The notes under the pieces: generated by a model | Database searches by the model: none | What the model was told of the DNA's origin: nothing | What the model saw: the letters and a program-made list of their open reading frames with translations, nothing else | Shown here: in pieces, positions 49,726 through 58,798 of the stretch | Layout of the letters: each line of letters starts with the position of its first letter | Numbering within the stretch: the first letter of the stretch is position 1 | DNA from: Paenibacillus daejeonensis DSM 15491 | Lineage (GTDB): Bacteria; Bacillota; Bacilli; Paenibacillales; Paenibacillaceae | Assembly: GCF_000378385.1 (NCBI RefSeq) | Contig: NZ_KB899667.1 | Span: forward strand, 1-64,000 | Direction of reading: 5' to 3' | DNA: 64,000 bases | Made by a program: the position numbers and the translations under genes

Positions 49726-52623
49726 TCAATCTATTTCAATTTCAAAATCCGTGCCTTCCCAACGGTCCACGGAGGGTTCGAGGATGCCGTTGTTATTGTC
49801 ATCCCAGAGGAAGGTGAAATCAACGCTGTCCCCGGATGTGAACGGTCCGATGGAGCTCTCATAATCAAGATTGCCATTGGTCGAACCGTTGGCGACCAGC
49901 TTCGTGTCCGTGACATTCTGCCAGCCATTCACGCCCCAGTGGACCCAGCCCGGCAGTCCGGCGCGGAAGGTGACGCGGTAGCCCTCAGGAACGGACGTAA
50001 TCTGCCGGTCGAATTGCCAGATGTACGTCTTGGCCAGCTCCATATGGTCGAGATTAATCGCACCATAGTTGGGGTCCCCGTGCCAGAGTACGATGCTGCG
50101 GTAGCCTGGCGGCAACGAGACAGTCAGCTCGGCGTAGCCCCATTGATCCCAGCCACCCGTGTTCGGGAAGTGGACCAGACCGGCGTAGCGTCCATCGACA
50201 AAAACATCCTTGGTCGCCGCGGTGCCGCCGTTGCTATACCGGAAGCGCAGTGCGTAATCCTCGCCATCCGACGGTACGATGAAGGACACGCCGTCATTAA
50301 TAGAGCTGAATTGATCGACGAATCCGGTGCCGGTATAGCCACTGTGATTGTTGTTGTAGGCTGTGGCGGATTTGATCGCCAGCTCAGCCTCATAAATGTT
50401 ATCGACCGGTGGCGTGAACGAGCGCTTCATGTAAACCATGCTCCAGTAGTCGAGCGACGGCAGGGTGAAGGAGACATAGTCGCCATGGATATCCGTGCCG
50501 GTGGTGTAAGCCAGCGACTGGGTCCGGTTATCGTCATGATCTGGCGAGGCCAGATAGACGCCCGATACGGTCTCGTCGGGGCTCAGATACACCTTGGTGG
50601 CGATGTTGGTATGGCTGGTCGGAGCATTGGCACTGTTGCGCCACTGATCGTCGTTGTTCACCAGGTTGATGAAGTGGACGATATTGTACTCTGGTGTCCG
50701 TTTCACCTGGTGCCAGACGGTGTTGGGCGAAGCATCGCCGCTGGCGGATACCATGTCCAAATTGACGAACTGGCTGCCTGAGTCATTGTCGACAACATCG
50801 GGATCGAATAGCAGATTCTCATAGGCGGTGATGAAATTGTAATGCTGCTTCATCGCGTCCTTGAGCTCGCTGCGCATGCTCTTGCTGCGATTCGGATAAT
50901 ACTCGTGCGCCAGCATCTGGCTATCCTCGCCAAGCTCGATGTGTGTGGCTCCACTGGCAGCCATCATCGCATTGGCCAGACGGATAGAGTGCGGGTCAAA
51001 CGTACCGAGCGTCAGACTGTCCAGGTTAATCGCCCCGGTGTTGCCGGAATCATAGGCGAGCTTGATCGTGTGCGTACCCGCCGTCAGTTCAACCTGGTGC
51101 CAGGTCTCATGCGACCAGGTGCCCCAGTTTGGCTGGTTCTGAAACGGCAGCTCGATCTCGAACTGATTGTTCACGTACAGGTTGCGCGTGGCCGTGAAGC
51201 CTGAATTGTTGGCGAATCGGAAGACGAGCGAGTAATACCCATCCTCCGGCACGGTGATGGAGAAGGTGACAGCGTCGCCGGGATCAGCGAACTGGTCCAC
51301 GAACCCGCTGCCCGTGTACCCACCGTGATTGGTATTGGTGGCCGTACCCGTCAGTGTCGCGCTCTCAGCTTCGTAGCGGTCGCCGATATTTTCGCGGTAA
51401 TTCATGTACGCAGCCAGGACAACGGCTTTGTTGCCGCTGTTTGCTTTGAGACTGTCAATGTAATCCTTAAGCTGAATGTAGCTGTCCGAGAGATGCCAGA
51501 TTTCGCTATAGAGGAAGTCGGCATCGGCATTCGTACTGACGTCATTCGCGGCCCAGCCGTTCACGGTGCCGTCGACGATGTTGAAGGTGATGTTGTCTTT
51601 GTCTGGGTTGTTGGAGGTAAGAACCGATTTGGCTTCGTTGATGAAGGGTGTGAAGGTCGATGGGAAGTCGAGTGGATTGCCCCAGTAGTCGTAGACATTG
51701 TTGCGTTGCCCCATCTGATCGACGTGGATGCCGTCGAAGCCTGCGGTGTTTACAGCGTCAAGATACTGAGCATTGATGAAGTCCTGCCAATCGGGATTGG
51801 CGGGGTTGAAGAGGTACATATAGGTCGAGTTGTTGCCAAAATCGACGTCCAGCTGTTTCAGGCGGTTGGGGTCCTGAAAGATGCCCCATTCGTGGTCGAC
51901 GCCGTAGCTCTCGTAATCTTCACGGGCAGCGTAGACCATCGCGTAAGCCATAGCAGCACCGTTCTGGGCGTGGACGGCATCGATTTGGTTCTGGAGTGTC
52001 TGCCAGGAGATCTCGCGGTTGAACAGATCGATCCAGGTCGGATCGATGGTACTGCCGGTCCGCTTAATCATGGTCTCATGGCGCCACATCCAATCATAGA
52101 ACTGCCAAGCGTTGATTTTGTATTCCTGGGCGAGCTCGTCGATCTTGGCGGCACTCTCAGTGGCCGTCTCATCGGGATGGAACTCACTCACATAACCATA
52201 GCGTGGATAGCGGGTAAAATCGCTCGAGATATCAATTGCGGTTGTTCCACTGCCGAGCGCACCAGCATCGATATCGGCCAGATACCCTTTGAAATCAGTC
52301 GCGGGGCTTGTCCAGGTAAAGAGGACGTCCTGAGCTTGTCCGCCGCCAATTGTCACCGTCTGGGTTGCCGTATGCACTTGGGATTCCAAATGATGAATCC
52401 GGAGCTGGACGGTACCTGTCCAGGCAGCGGAATCTGTATTGCGGATTTGCGCCGTAATGACGACAGGGTCGCCGGGATCATACCGGGATTTGTCCGTATA
52501 GACGCGCTCGACAGTGCCGCTTGCTGCAAGAGCGGTTTGCTCCAAGCCTGCCGGTTGCCAGGGAGGCAAGACAAGCAGCAGGGCAAGGACAAGAAGCAGC
52601 CAGCCTTTCTTTTGGATTGCCAT
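49726..52623 (-). CDS. Secreted GH66 cycloisomaltooligosaccharide glucanotransferase-type enzyme with two CBM35 modules
   Basis: A 965-residue exported enzyme. The signal peptide covers residues 1-34. An N-terminal beta domain is followed by the GH66 barrel, with the nucleophile Asp302 in GIHVDQMG and the acid/base Glu374 in FLYSEIWH. After removing about 32 signal residues these become 270 and 342, the catalytic numbers I recall for Bacillus circulans T-3040 CITase. A CBM35 is inserted within the catalytic region (about 415-540), the hallmark of CITase compared with simple dextranases. A second CBM35 (about 742-865) and a C-terminal domain follow. It makes cyclic isomaltooligosaccharides from alpha-1,6-glucan. 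AGGTGA precedes the ATG. It is first in the minus-strand unit, with a cre-like site in its promoter. Confidence 0.92.
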   Translation of the reverse strand: MAIQKKGWLLLVLALLLVLPPWQPAGLEQTALAASGTVERVYTDKSRYDPGDPVVITAQIRNTDSAAWTGTVQLRIHHLESQVHTATQTVTIGGGQAQDVLFTWTSPATDFKGYLADIDAGALGSGTTAIDISSDFTRYPRYGYVSEFHPDETATESAAKIDELAQEYKINAWQFYDWMWRHETMIKRTGSTIDPTWIDLFNREISWQTLQNQIDAVHAQNGAAMAYAMVYAAREDYESYGVDHEWGIFQDPNRLKQLDVDFGNNSTYMYLFNPANPDWQDFINAQYLDAVNTAGFDGIHVDQMGQRNNVYDYWGNPLDFPSTFTPFINEAKSVLTSNNPDKDNITFNIVDGTVNGWAANDVSTNADADFLYSEIWHLSDSYIQLKDYIDSLKANSGNKAVVLAAYMNYRENIGDRYEAESATLTGTATNTNHGGYTGSGFVDQFADPGDAVTFSITVPEDGYYSLVFRFANNSGFTATRNLYVNNQFEIELPFQNQPNWGTWSHETWHQVELTAGTHTIKLAYDSGNTGAINLDSLTLGTFDPHSIRLANAMMAASGATHIELGEDSQMLAHEYYPNRSKSMRSELKDAMKQHYNFITAYENLLFDPDVVDNDSGSQFVNLDMVSASGDASPNTVWHQVKRTPEYNIVHFINLVNNDDQWRNSANAPTSHTNIATKVYLSPDETVSGVYLASPDHDDNRTQSLAYTTGTDIHGDYVSFTLPSLDYWSMVYMKRSFTPPVDNIYEAELAIKSATAYNNNHSGYTGTGFVDQFSSINDGVSFIVPSDGEDYALRFRYSNGGTAATKDVFVDGRYAGLVHFPNTGGWDQWGYAELTVSLPPGYRSIVLWHGDPNYGAINLDHMELAKTYIWQFDRQITSVPEGYRVTFRAGLPGWVHWGVNGWQNVTDTKLVANGSTNGNLDYESSIGPFTSGDSVDFTFLWDDNNNGILEPSVDRWEGTDFEIEID

Positions 52624-52645
52624 TAACTGTCACCTGCTTTCTCAT

Positions 52646-52672
52646 GATATACTAGGGTAGTAACCGCTTACA
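52646..52672 (-). promoter_or_regulatory. Promoter and cre-like site of the secreted GH66 gene
   Basis: On the minus strand TGTAAGCGGTTACT (plus 52659-52672) resembles a catabolite-responsive element. It is followed by TATATC (52646-52651) as a possible -10 box, 23-28 bases before the start codon. Repression by CcpA on preferred sugars is inferred. Confidence 0.5.
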
Positions 52673-52944
52673 TTCGACCTTTCGCTGCCTCTCCTTTCCC
52701 TTTGGTATGAAGCTGGCGCTCCCTATTTGCTAGTCTCGGGTTTGTCCCCATCGTATGGGAGCTCCTCCCATTATAGCGCGTTATAGGTAATGGCGATGAG
52801 GCAGTTTATTCCGATTTGGTATGCTATTTTCGTCATTTTAAATGAACCCTTTTCTTTTGCTTTACTTGCAGAGCAGTCCTGGATGACAATACAAATAATG
52901 ACACTGCCGCGGCAGAATTCTCTGGAGAAAAGGGGGCGGCGGAG

Positions 52945-54762
52945 ATGCTCCGAAACTGGTTCAGTCGCCGTCTGTCGACCAAACTGGTCGTAACCATGCT
53001 GCTGATGCTGGGAGTATCGATTACTTTTACCAGCCTGTTGTATTATCGAGATTCCACCGGGATTATCGCTGACCAGGTACGTGAGTCAACGAGACAATCC
53101 GCCAAGCAGTCGGCTGATTATATGTCGCTCATTCTGACCGTGGCCAGTGACATGAGCCTCCAAATCTCGCGGGACGCAACGATTCAGCGAGTGATCCAGG
53201 AAGAGTCGCGTGGCGCGCTCACGGTAGATGAACGCTTCCGTATCAAAGAAACGGTTGATCAATTGCTTAACAATCTGGTGTATACCAATTCGTTCATTCG
53301 GAGCATTTATTTGTTGCAAGAGGAGGGCAGCAATTGGGGCAGCGGCTTGTTCAATACCTCCAAGGTCCGCCGTTACACGCTTGGAGACCATGACTGGTAC
53401 ACCGATGTGGTCGAGGGGCGGTCGGACGACCGGTGGCTGCCCTTGCAATACGACCCGTTCAGTGGGGGCGGCTCCAATACGGAGCTGGTGCTGACCTACG
53501 TGAAGCCGCTGCGCAATTTGCAGACGCGCGAGACCATCGGGGCCATCGTGATTAACTTGGATGGTCCTGTCGTACTGCAAGCCATTGATCGGATTCGGCT
53601 CGGGAAGACGGGCAAATTTTTTGTGGTGGATGCCGAGGACCGCTTGATGATTGATTCGGATGCGCAGAGCTGGAGCGGTGAGATGCTCAGAAGTACAGAA
53701 TGGGAAAGCATGCGTCAGCGCGGCAGTCTTCCGCCCGAGTTTGAGCTGGACCTGGGCGACGTGCGCTACTATGCGGTGTCCTCGCCTATGCAGAGCGGCT
53801 GGCTGGTTATTGGCAGTGTACCGATCAGCGAGATTGTCGGGGATATTCAGAATATCCAATACAAGATCTGGCTATATTCCGGCATTCTGCTGCTGCTCGC
53901 CTCGTTCGTTAGCTGGTTATTCTCCCGTCGCATCACCTCGCCCCTCAAGCAGCTGATGCGCCAGATGGCACAAATTGAGAAGAGCAATTTTCGTGCCGTC
54001 AGCGAGGTCACCTCACAGGATGAGGTGGGACAGCTGAGCCGGCAGTTCAACCGGATGCTGCGTCAGATCGAGCAGCTGATTCTACAGGTGAACACGGAGG
54101 AGTCCAAGAAGAGAGAGGCCGAGATGCGGGCGCTGCGCCACCAGATCAATCCCCATTTTCTCTATAACACCCTGTCTACGATCCGCTGGATGGTGAAGTT
54201 CAAGCGGTATGACGGTGTGTATAACGGCATCTCCGCACTGGTTCAGCTGATGGAGGCCAGCATGGAGAAGCGGGGGCCGTTCCTGACGATCCGGGATGAG
54301 CTGAGCCTGATTGACAAATATATGGTCATTCAGCGCTTTCGCTATGATGCCCGGCTGGAGCTGGTGGTGGACTGCGATCCGGCGCTGCTGAATGTATCCA
54401 TACCGCGCATGCTGCTGCAGCCCGTCGTGGAGAATGCGATCTTCCACGGCATCGCTCCCAAAGAAACGGGCGGGTGCATCTCCATTACGATCAGCCAGGG
54501 GTCCATGGGCAGCCACAGACAGCTTGGTTTGAGTATTGCGGATGATGGTGTAGGCATCCCGCCGGAGCGGCTCGAAGAGCTGCTCCGTCCGGGGGACTCT
54601 TCACGCTCAGGCATGCTCGGTATTGGGCTGAGCCATGTGCATGAGACCATCCAACTCTACTATGGCGAACAGAGTGGACTGCGGATCAGCAGTGAGCCGG
54701 GCGTAGGCACGCAGGTAGAGCTCCGATTGATCCTGAAGGAGGATGTGGACGATGCCGTATAA
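52945..54762 (+). CDS. Sensor histidine kinase, YesM-type, of the alpha-glucan locus
   Basis: A 605-residue membrane kinase. First helix about 12-32, an extracytoplasmic Cache-like sensor (about 35-300), a second helix (about 308-328), HAMP, His_kinase with phosphoacceptor His404 in HQINPHFLYNTL, and a HATPase domain with PVVENAIFHG and DDGVGIP. It is divergent from the secreted GH66-GH31 unit and overlaps the response-regulator gene. It probably detects a glucan-derived oligosaccharide, perhaps through the binding protein encoded two genes downstream. AAGGGGG lies about ten bases before the ATG. Confidence 0.93.
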   Translation: MLRNWFSRRLSTKLVVTMLLMLGVSITFTSLLYYRDSTGIIADQVRESTRQSAKQSADYMSLILTVASDMSLQISRDATIQRVIQEESRGALTVDERFRIKETVDQLLNNLVYTNSFIRSIYLLQEEGSNWGSGLFNTSKVRRYTLGDHDWYTDVVEGRSDDRWLPLQYDPFSGGGSNTELVLTYVKPLRNLQTRETIGAIVINLDGPVVLQAIDRIRLGKTGKFFVVDAEDRLMIDSDAQSWSGEMLRSTEWESMRQRGSLPPEFELDLGDVRYYAVSSPMQSGWLVIGSVPISEIVGDIQNIQYKIWLYSGILLLLASFVSWLFSRRITSPLKQLMRQMAQIEKSNFRAVSEVTSQDEVGQLSRQFNRMLRQIEQLILQVNTEESKKREAEMRALRHQINPHFLYNTLSTIRWMVKFKRYDGVYNGISALVQLMEASMEKRGPFLTIRDELSLIDKYMVIQRFRYDARLELVVDCDPALLNVSIPRMLLQPVVENAIFHGIAPKETGGCISITISQGSMGSHRQLGLSIADDGVGIPPERLEELLRPGDSSRSGMLGIGLSHVHETIQLYYGEQSGLRISSEPGVGTQVELRLILKEDVDDAV

Positions 54763-56389
54763 CGTATTTGTCGCCGATGATGAACCCATGATTCGTTATG
54801 GCCTGATCTCTTGCATCGTATGGGAGGAGGAAGGGTTGCGCCTCTTGGGGGAGGCATCCAACGGCGAGGCGGCGCTCAAAAAGCTGCAGGAAGAACCGGC
54901 CGATATTCTGATTACAGATATCAAGATGCCGATCATGGACGGTCTGGAGCTGGTCCGCCAGGCTAAGACACTGAATCCCCGGGTGCAGGCGATCCTGGTG
55001 TCCAGCTACAATGATTTTGAATATGCCCGTGAAGCCGTCAAGCTGGGTGTGGTTGTCGATTATCTGCTCAAGCCAACCATGGAGCCCGAGGACCTGCTCG
55101 CAATCGTCCGCACCTGCAAGGCCAAGTTGGACGAACAGCAGGAGCACATTCGGGAGGAGGCGCGGGTGGCCCAGGTGGAGCACAGTACCCAACTGCGGCG
55201 CCTGGAGGGAGAGCTGCGCAATATTCTTGCAGGCCAACGCACCACACCGGCCTGGATGCCCGAGTGGATGCGGGGGCCGCTCATGACTTCAATCTGGCGC
55301 CACGTCCCGCAGGCTGGCGAAGCCGAAGGCGCGTTAGATCATCTCCTGCAGCTGGAGACTGCGATGTCCCACCTGCCCCGGCTGCTGCCGCGGAGTGTCT
55401 CTTTTATCATGGGCGAAGAAGAGTTCCTGACCCTGCTCTCCGACCAGGATCGTGACGGCTTCGCCGCTGTGGAGGGGGCTCAGCGGCAGCTGCAGTTAGA
55501 AACCGGGCTCTTGTTCACGGTGGGGGTTTCACCGGCCTTTCATCACTGGAAGACACTGCCCGAAGCGTGCCGCTGGGCCAAGATCGCGAGCTTTGAGTCT
55601 TTCTTTGCAGGAGAGGGCCGCTGCTTCGCCGGCAAGATTGCCACCCAGCAGCAACCCGAATCGCTTGCCCAGCCAGAGGACTGGCACGGCCCGTTCCATT
55701 CGCTCCGGGAGCAATTCTCTCGCGCTTGTGCATCTGCCGACGAGGAGGACGGACGCAAGGCGTTAGAGGCACTCTATGACGTCTGGCAGGCTCGTACCTA
55801 TAGCCGGGCTGAAGTCATCTCGCAGGCGCAGAGTCTGCTGACTATCCTATGGTCGCGCGGGTACAAGCACAAGTCAGAGCAGATGATGTTAACCATTCTC
55901 GATCAGCTGCAGCATATTCGGACCATCGGCACATTGCGGGAGCTCATGAATCGCGTCCGTCAGGAGTATGAGCGTCAGTGGGCAAGCGAGGGCGTGGAGC
56001 TGCTGCCGGGTGATTCCGGCAGTGCCCATATCATCCAGCTGGCCCTAGCGTATATTCAGGAGCATTACCGACGCGAGCTGTCGCTGCAGATGGTGGCAGA
56101 CCATGTGCACATGAGCAAGAACTACTTTAGCGAGCAGTTCAAGAAACGAACCGGTCTCAATTACATTGATTTTGTCATCCGGCTGCGGGTGCATTACGCC
56201 AAGCAGATGCTGGCGGATACCAGTCTGAAGATTCATGACATCGGGCAGATGTCGGGCTTCAACTCGCCCAAGCATTTCCTGAAGCTGTTCAAGCGCGAGG
56301 TCGGCTGCACCCCAGCAGAATACCGGATGCGAGCTGCTAGTGGAGCAGGAGGCGAGCAGTCGGATGGGAAGGGGGGGCGTGGAGAATGA
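54752..56389 (+). CDS. Response regulator, YesN-type, of the alpha-glucan locus
   Basis: A 545-residue response regulator. The receiver has phosphoacceptor Asp56 in LITDIKMPI and the Lys in LLKPTMEPEDL. A long central region (about 125-440) with no assigned domain precedes the AraC double helix-turn-helix (VADHVHMSKNYFSEQFKKRT, then IGQMSGFNSPKHFLKLFKRE). AAGGAGG at 54736-54742 is too close to the ATG at 54743 but well placed for the ATG at 54752. Likely targets are the divergent GH66 promoter and the importer at 58799. Confidence 0.93.
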   Translation: MPYNVFVADDEPMIRYGLISCIVWEEEGLRLLGEASNGEAALKKLQEEPADILITDIKMPIMDGLELVRQAKTLNPRVQAILVSSYNDFEYAREAVKLGVVVDYLLKPTMEPEDLLAIVRTCKAKLDEQQEHIREEARVAQVEHSTQLRRLEGELRNILAGQRTTPAWMPEWMRGPLMTSIWRHVPQAGEAEGALDHLLQLETAMSHLPRLLPRSVSFIMGEEEFLTLLSDQDRDGFAAVEGAQRQLQLETGLLFTVGVSPAFHHWKTLPEACRWAKIASFESFFAGEGRCFAGKIATQQQPESLAQPEDWHGPFHSLREQFSRACASADEEDGRKALEALYDVWQARTYSRAEVISQAQSLLTILWSRGYKHKSEQMMLTILDQLQHIRTIGTLRELMNRVRQEYERQWASEGVELLPGDSGSAHIIQLALAYIQEHYRRELSLQMVADHVHMSKNYFSEQFKKRTGLNYIDFVIRLRVHYAKQMLADTSLKIHDIGQMSGFNSPKHFLKLFKREVGCTPAEYRMRAASGAGGEQSDGKGGRGE

Positions 56390-57747
56390 CAAGAAAGAAT
56401 GATGCTATAGCCGGGCTAAGATGGCAGAGAAAGCATAGGCGGCCCCGAGGTGTGCGAACCTCTGGGTTTCCTGTGATAGCTGCTCTGCTGCTCATGGCCG
56501 CACTGCTCACTGCCTGCGCCCCCCGCAGTCTGGTGCCAGACAACGGACCGCCCGAAGCAGCGGAGCCCCCGTCCGAGGCAGCCCGCACGACGTTGGAATT
56601 CTGGCATACCTACAGTGAGCTCGAGGAAAGGGTCTTTCGTGAGGAAGTTCTGCCGCTCTTCGAGCAGGATCATCCGGAGATTCGCATCCAAGACGTGCGC
56701 AAGGATTACACCGAGCAGCTCAAGACTAATATTATGGCTTCCGCAGCTGACGGCCAGCAGCCAGACGTAATGCGGATGGATATCATTTGGGTGCCGGAGT
56801 TTGCCAAGCAGGGTTTGCTGACGGAGCTCTCTGAGCTGGAGGGGTTCGATACGCTGCAGACGCAGTTCATCGGCTCCCTGCTCGAGACGAACCGTTACGG
56901 TGAGGGCTATTACGGTCTACCCGTCAACGCCAACACCAAGGCTGCCATTTTCAACATGCGTTTGCTGCGGGAGGCGGGGCTGTCCGAGCCGCCGTCCACC
57001 TTTGGTCAGTTGATTGCGGCGCAGGAACAACTCAATAGCAGCTACCCTGGCCTCTCTAGTGTCGGCATCTGCTGCGCAGCATCCTGGGGTACGCTGCCTT
57101 ACTTCTGGACGTTCGGCGGTCAGTTGACAGATGAGGGCTATACACGTGCGAGTGGCTATCTGGACAGTTCCCAGAGTTTAGCGGCAATTGCCAAGCTGCA
57201 GGATTGGGTGACGCGCGGAATCATCAGCCGCTCCATTCTGACCGGCGATCCGGGCACCTGGGACGGCCTCCTCAAGGGCGATCTGCTCATGATCGACGAG
57301 GCGCATTGGTTTTACTCCGCCAATCGGGACGGCGAGCATGCAGAGGTGCTGTCGGATATGCAGGTGGCCCCATTCCCGGATGACGTCAGACCCGGAACCT
57401 CAATCATCGGTGGGGAGAACTTAGTGTTATTTAGCAACACTAGGTATTCCGAGGCCGCTTGGACCTTCATTCGCTGGATGATGCAGCCGCAGCCGCAGCT
57501 GCTCATGGCTCGCACAGGATTGATCCCAACCATTCGCGACGTTCAACCGGCGGGAGGGGAGGCCTGGTTTACGCCGTATTCGGCGCAGCTGGATCATGCG
57601 CTGCCTAGACCTCCCGTTCCGGCCTGGACACAGATCGATGACGAGTTCGCGCGCATGATTGAACGCATCCTGACCGGCGAGCAGCCGCTGGAAGAGGCGG
57701 TACGAGACTCCGCTGCGCGTATCGACGAGTTGCTGTCCCAAGGATAG
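56386..57747 (+). CDS. Stand-alone sugar-binding lipoprotein linked to the two-component system
   Basis: A 453-residue family 1 solute-binding protein. A long basic N-terminus precedes the hydrophobic signal segment (about 25-43) with lipobox LTAC. The mature part is clearly paralogous to the binding protein at 58799: LEFWHTYSELEE, DVMRMDIIWVPEFAKQG and YYGLPVNANTKAAIFN have direct counterparts there. It overlaps the response-regulator stop (ATGA) and has no permease genes of its own. A sensory role, presenting the ligand to the kinase at 52945, is therefore inferred; supplying a second ligand to the same permeases is the alternative. Confidence 0.9.
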   Translation: MTRKNDAIAGLRWQRKHRRPRGVRTSGFPVIAALLLMAALLTACAPRSLVPDNGPPEAAEPPSEAARTTLEFWHTYSELEERVFREEVLPLFEQDHPEIRIQDVRKDYTEQLKTNIMASAADGQQPDVMRMDIIWVPEFAKQGLLTELSELEGFDTLQTQFIGSLLETNRYGEGYYGLPVNANTKAAIFNMRLLREAGLSEPPSTFGQLIAAQEQLNSSYPGLSSVGICCAASWGTLPYFWTFGGQLTDEGYTRASGYLDSSQSLAAIAKLQDWVTRGIISRSILTGDPGTWDGLLKGDLLMIDEAHWFYSANRDGEHAEVLSDMQVAPFPDDVRPGTSIIGGENLVLFSNTRYSEAAWTFIRWMMQPQPQLLMARTGLIPTIRDVQPAGGEAWFTPYSAQLDHALPRPPVPAWTQIDDEFARMIERILTGEQPLEEAVRDSAARIDELLSQG

Positions 57748-57819
57748 TGACGAGCGACATACTCTCTTCGCATTTTTGTAACTAAATGGTAGAGTTAGAG
57801 AAAAGTAAGGGGGAGTACG

Positions 57820-58596
57820 ATGCAACATCAGCAACGAATCCAGCACGAGTTCAAGAAACAAGCGGCAGGCTTCGCCCAATCGGATCTGACGCTGAATAGA
57901 GGAGAATACATCAACTGGATTCTTACCAGTCTGCAACTGCGACCAGATGCCAGAGTGCTGGATGTAGCAGCGGGAACCGGTATTCTGAGCCGAGCCATGG
58001 CACCGTATGTTCATGAGGTCATCGCCGTTGATATTACGGAGGAAATGATACAGGAGGGCATGCGCCAAAACGAGCAGAGCGGCACTACGAACATTTCGTA
58101 TCGCCAGGCAGATGTCGCGAGCTTGCCCTTTGATGAGGGCACGTTTGATGTAGTGGTATGCCGGTTTGCCTTTCACCATTTTACCGATCCCGTTCTTGTG
58201 CTCGGGGAGATGGCTCGGGTGTGCAAGCCTTCTGGTCAGGTCGCGGTGGTGGACATGATTTCTTCCGAGGAGCCACAGCTGTATGAGCGCTACAACCATT
58301 ACGAACGCCTGCGGGATCCGTCGCATACGTTCTGTCCGCGTCCAACGGAGCTTGCGGGCTGGTTTGCCGAGCACGGGATGCAGGTGTCGGTAGCGGAGCA
58401 TGTGAGAGTGGATGTGAATGTTGCAGCGTGGCTCACTCTGACACAGACACCATCTAACGTCCGTTCGCAGATTGAGCAGGCGATCCGGAATGAACTGGCT
58501 CACGGCGGACCCGTGACAGGGATGGAGCCTTTTCAGCAAGACGATGTCTTGATGTTCAAGCAGCATTGGACGAAAATGATGGCGGTCAAGCCGTAG
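57820..58596 (+). CDS. Class I SAM-dependent methyltransferase, UbiE-like
   Basis: A 258-residue methyltransferase. The SAM-binding motif is VLDVAAGTGILSRAMAP, with an acidic residue in AVDITEEMIQEGM, motif IV VVCRFAFHHF and post-motif MARVCKPSGQVAVVDMI. Similar to UbiE/COQ5-type and small-molecule methyltransferases; the substrate is unknown. AAGGGGGAG precedes the ATG. It sits between two related binding-protein genes with its own terminator-like hairpin downstream, so it seems to be an independent gene inserted into the alpha-glucan locus. Confidence 0.88.
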   Translation: MQHQQRIQHEFKKQAAGFAQSDLTLNRGEYINWILTSLQLRPDARVLDVAAGTGILSRAMAPYVHEVIAVDITEEMIQEGMRQNEQSGTTNISYRQADVASLPFDEGTFDVVVCRFAFHHFTDPVLVLGEMARVCKPSGQVAVVDMISSEEPQLYERYNHYERLRDPSHTFCPRPTELAGWFAEHGMQVSVAEHVRVDVNVAAWLTLTQTPSNVRSQIEQAIRNELAHGGPVTGMEPFQQDDVLMFKQHWTKMMAVKP

Positions 58597-58721
58597 ACTA
58601 TTGCAAAAATCAGAAATGCGTATTCTTTTTTCCGGTGATCGGTAATTAATGCACCAAGGGGCCGGCTTGCACCCGCTTCAATAGCACAACTCATGAATAA
58701 AGCGCACCAAACCCGAACGTA

Positions 58722-58746
58722 GGGCCATCCATTGGATGGTCCTTTT
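58722..58746 (+). terminator. Terminator-like hairpin before the importer operon
   Basis: GGGCCATCC-ATT-GGATGGTCC followed by TTTTG. It probably ends the methyltransferase transcript. TATACT at 58752-58757 just after it may be the -10 box of the next operon. Confidence 0.6.
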
Positions 58747-58798
58747 GCGTCTATACTGGAATTGCGTCACACACCGATGTATAGGGGGACATGAACAT

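Noticed and set aside
51325-52626. 433-codon plus-strand frame opposite the secreted GH66 gene
   Set aside because: It is a shadow of the GH66 coding sequence, which has catalytic motifs, a signal peptide and a ribosome binding site on the other strand.
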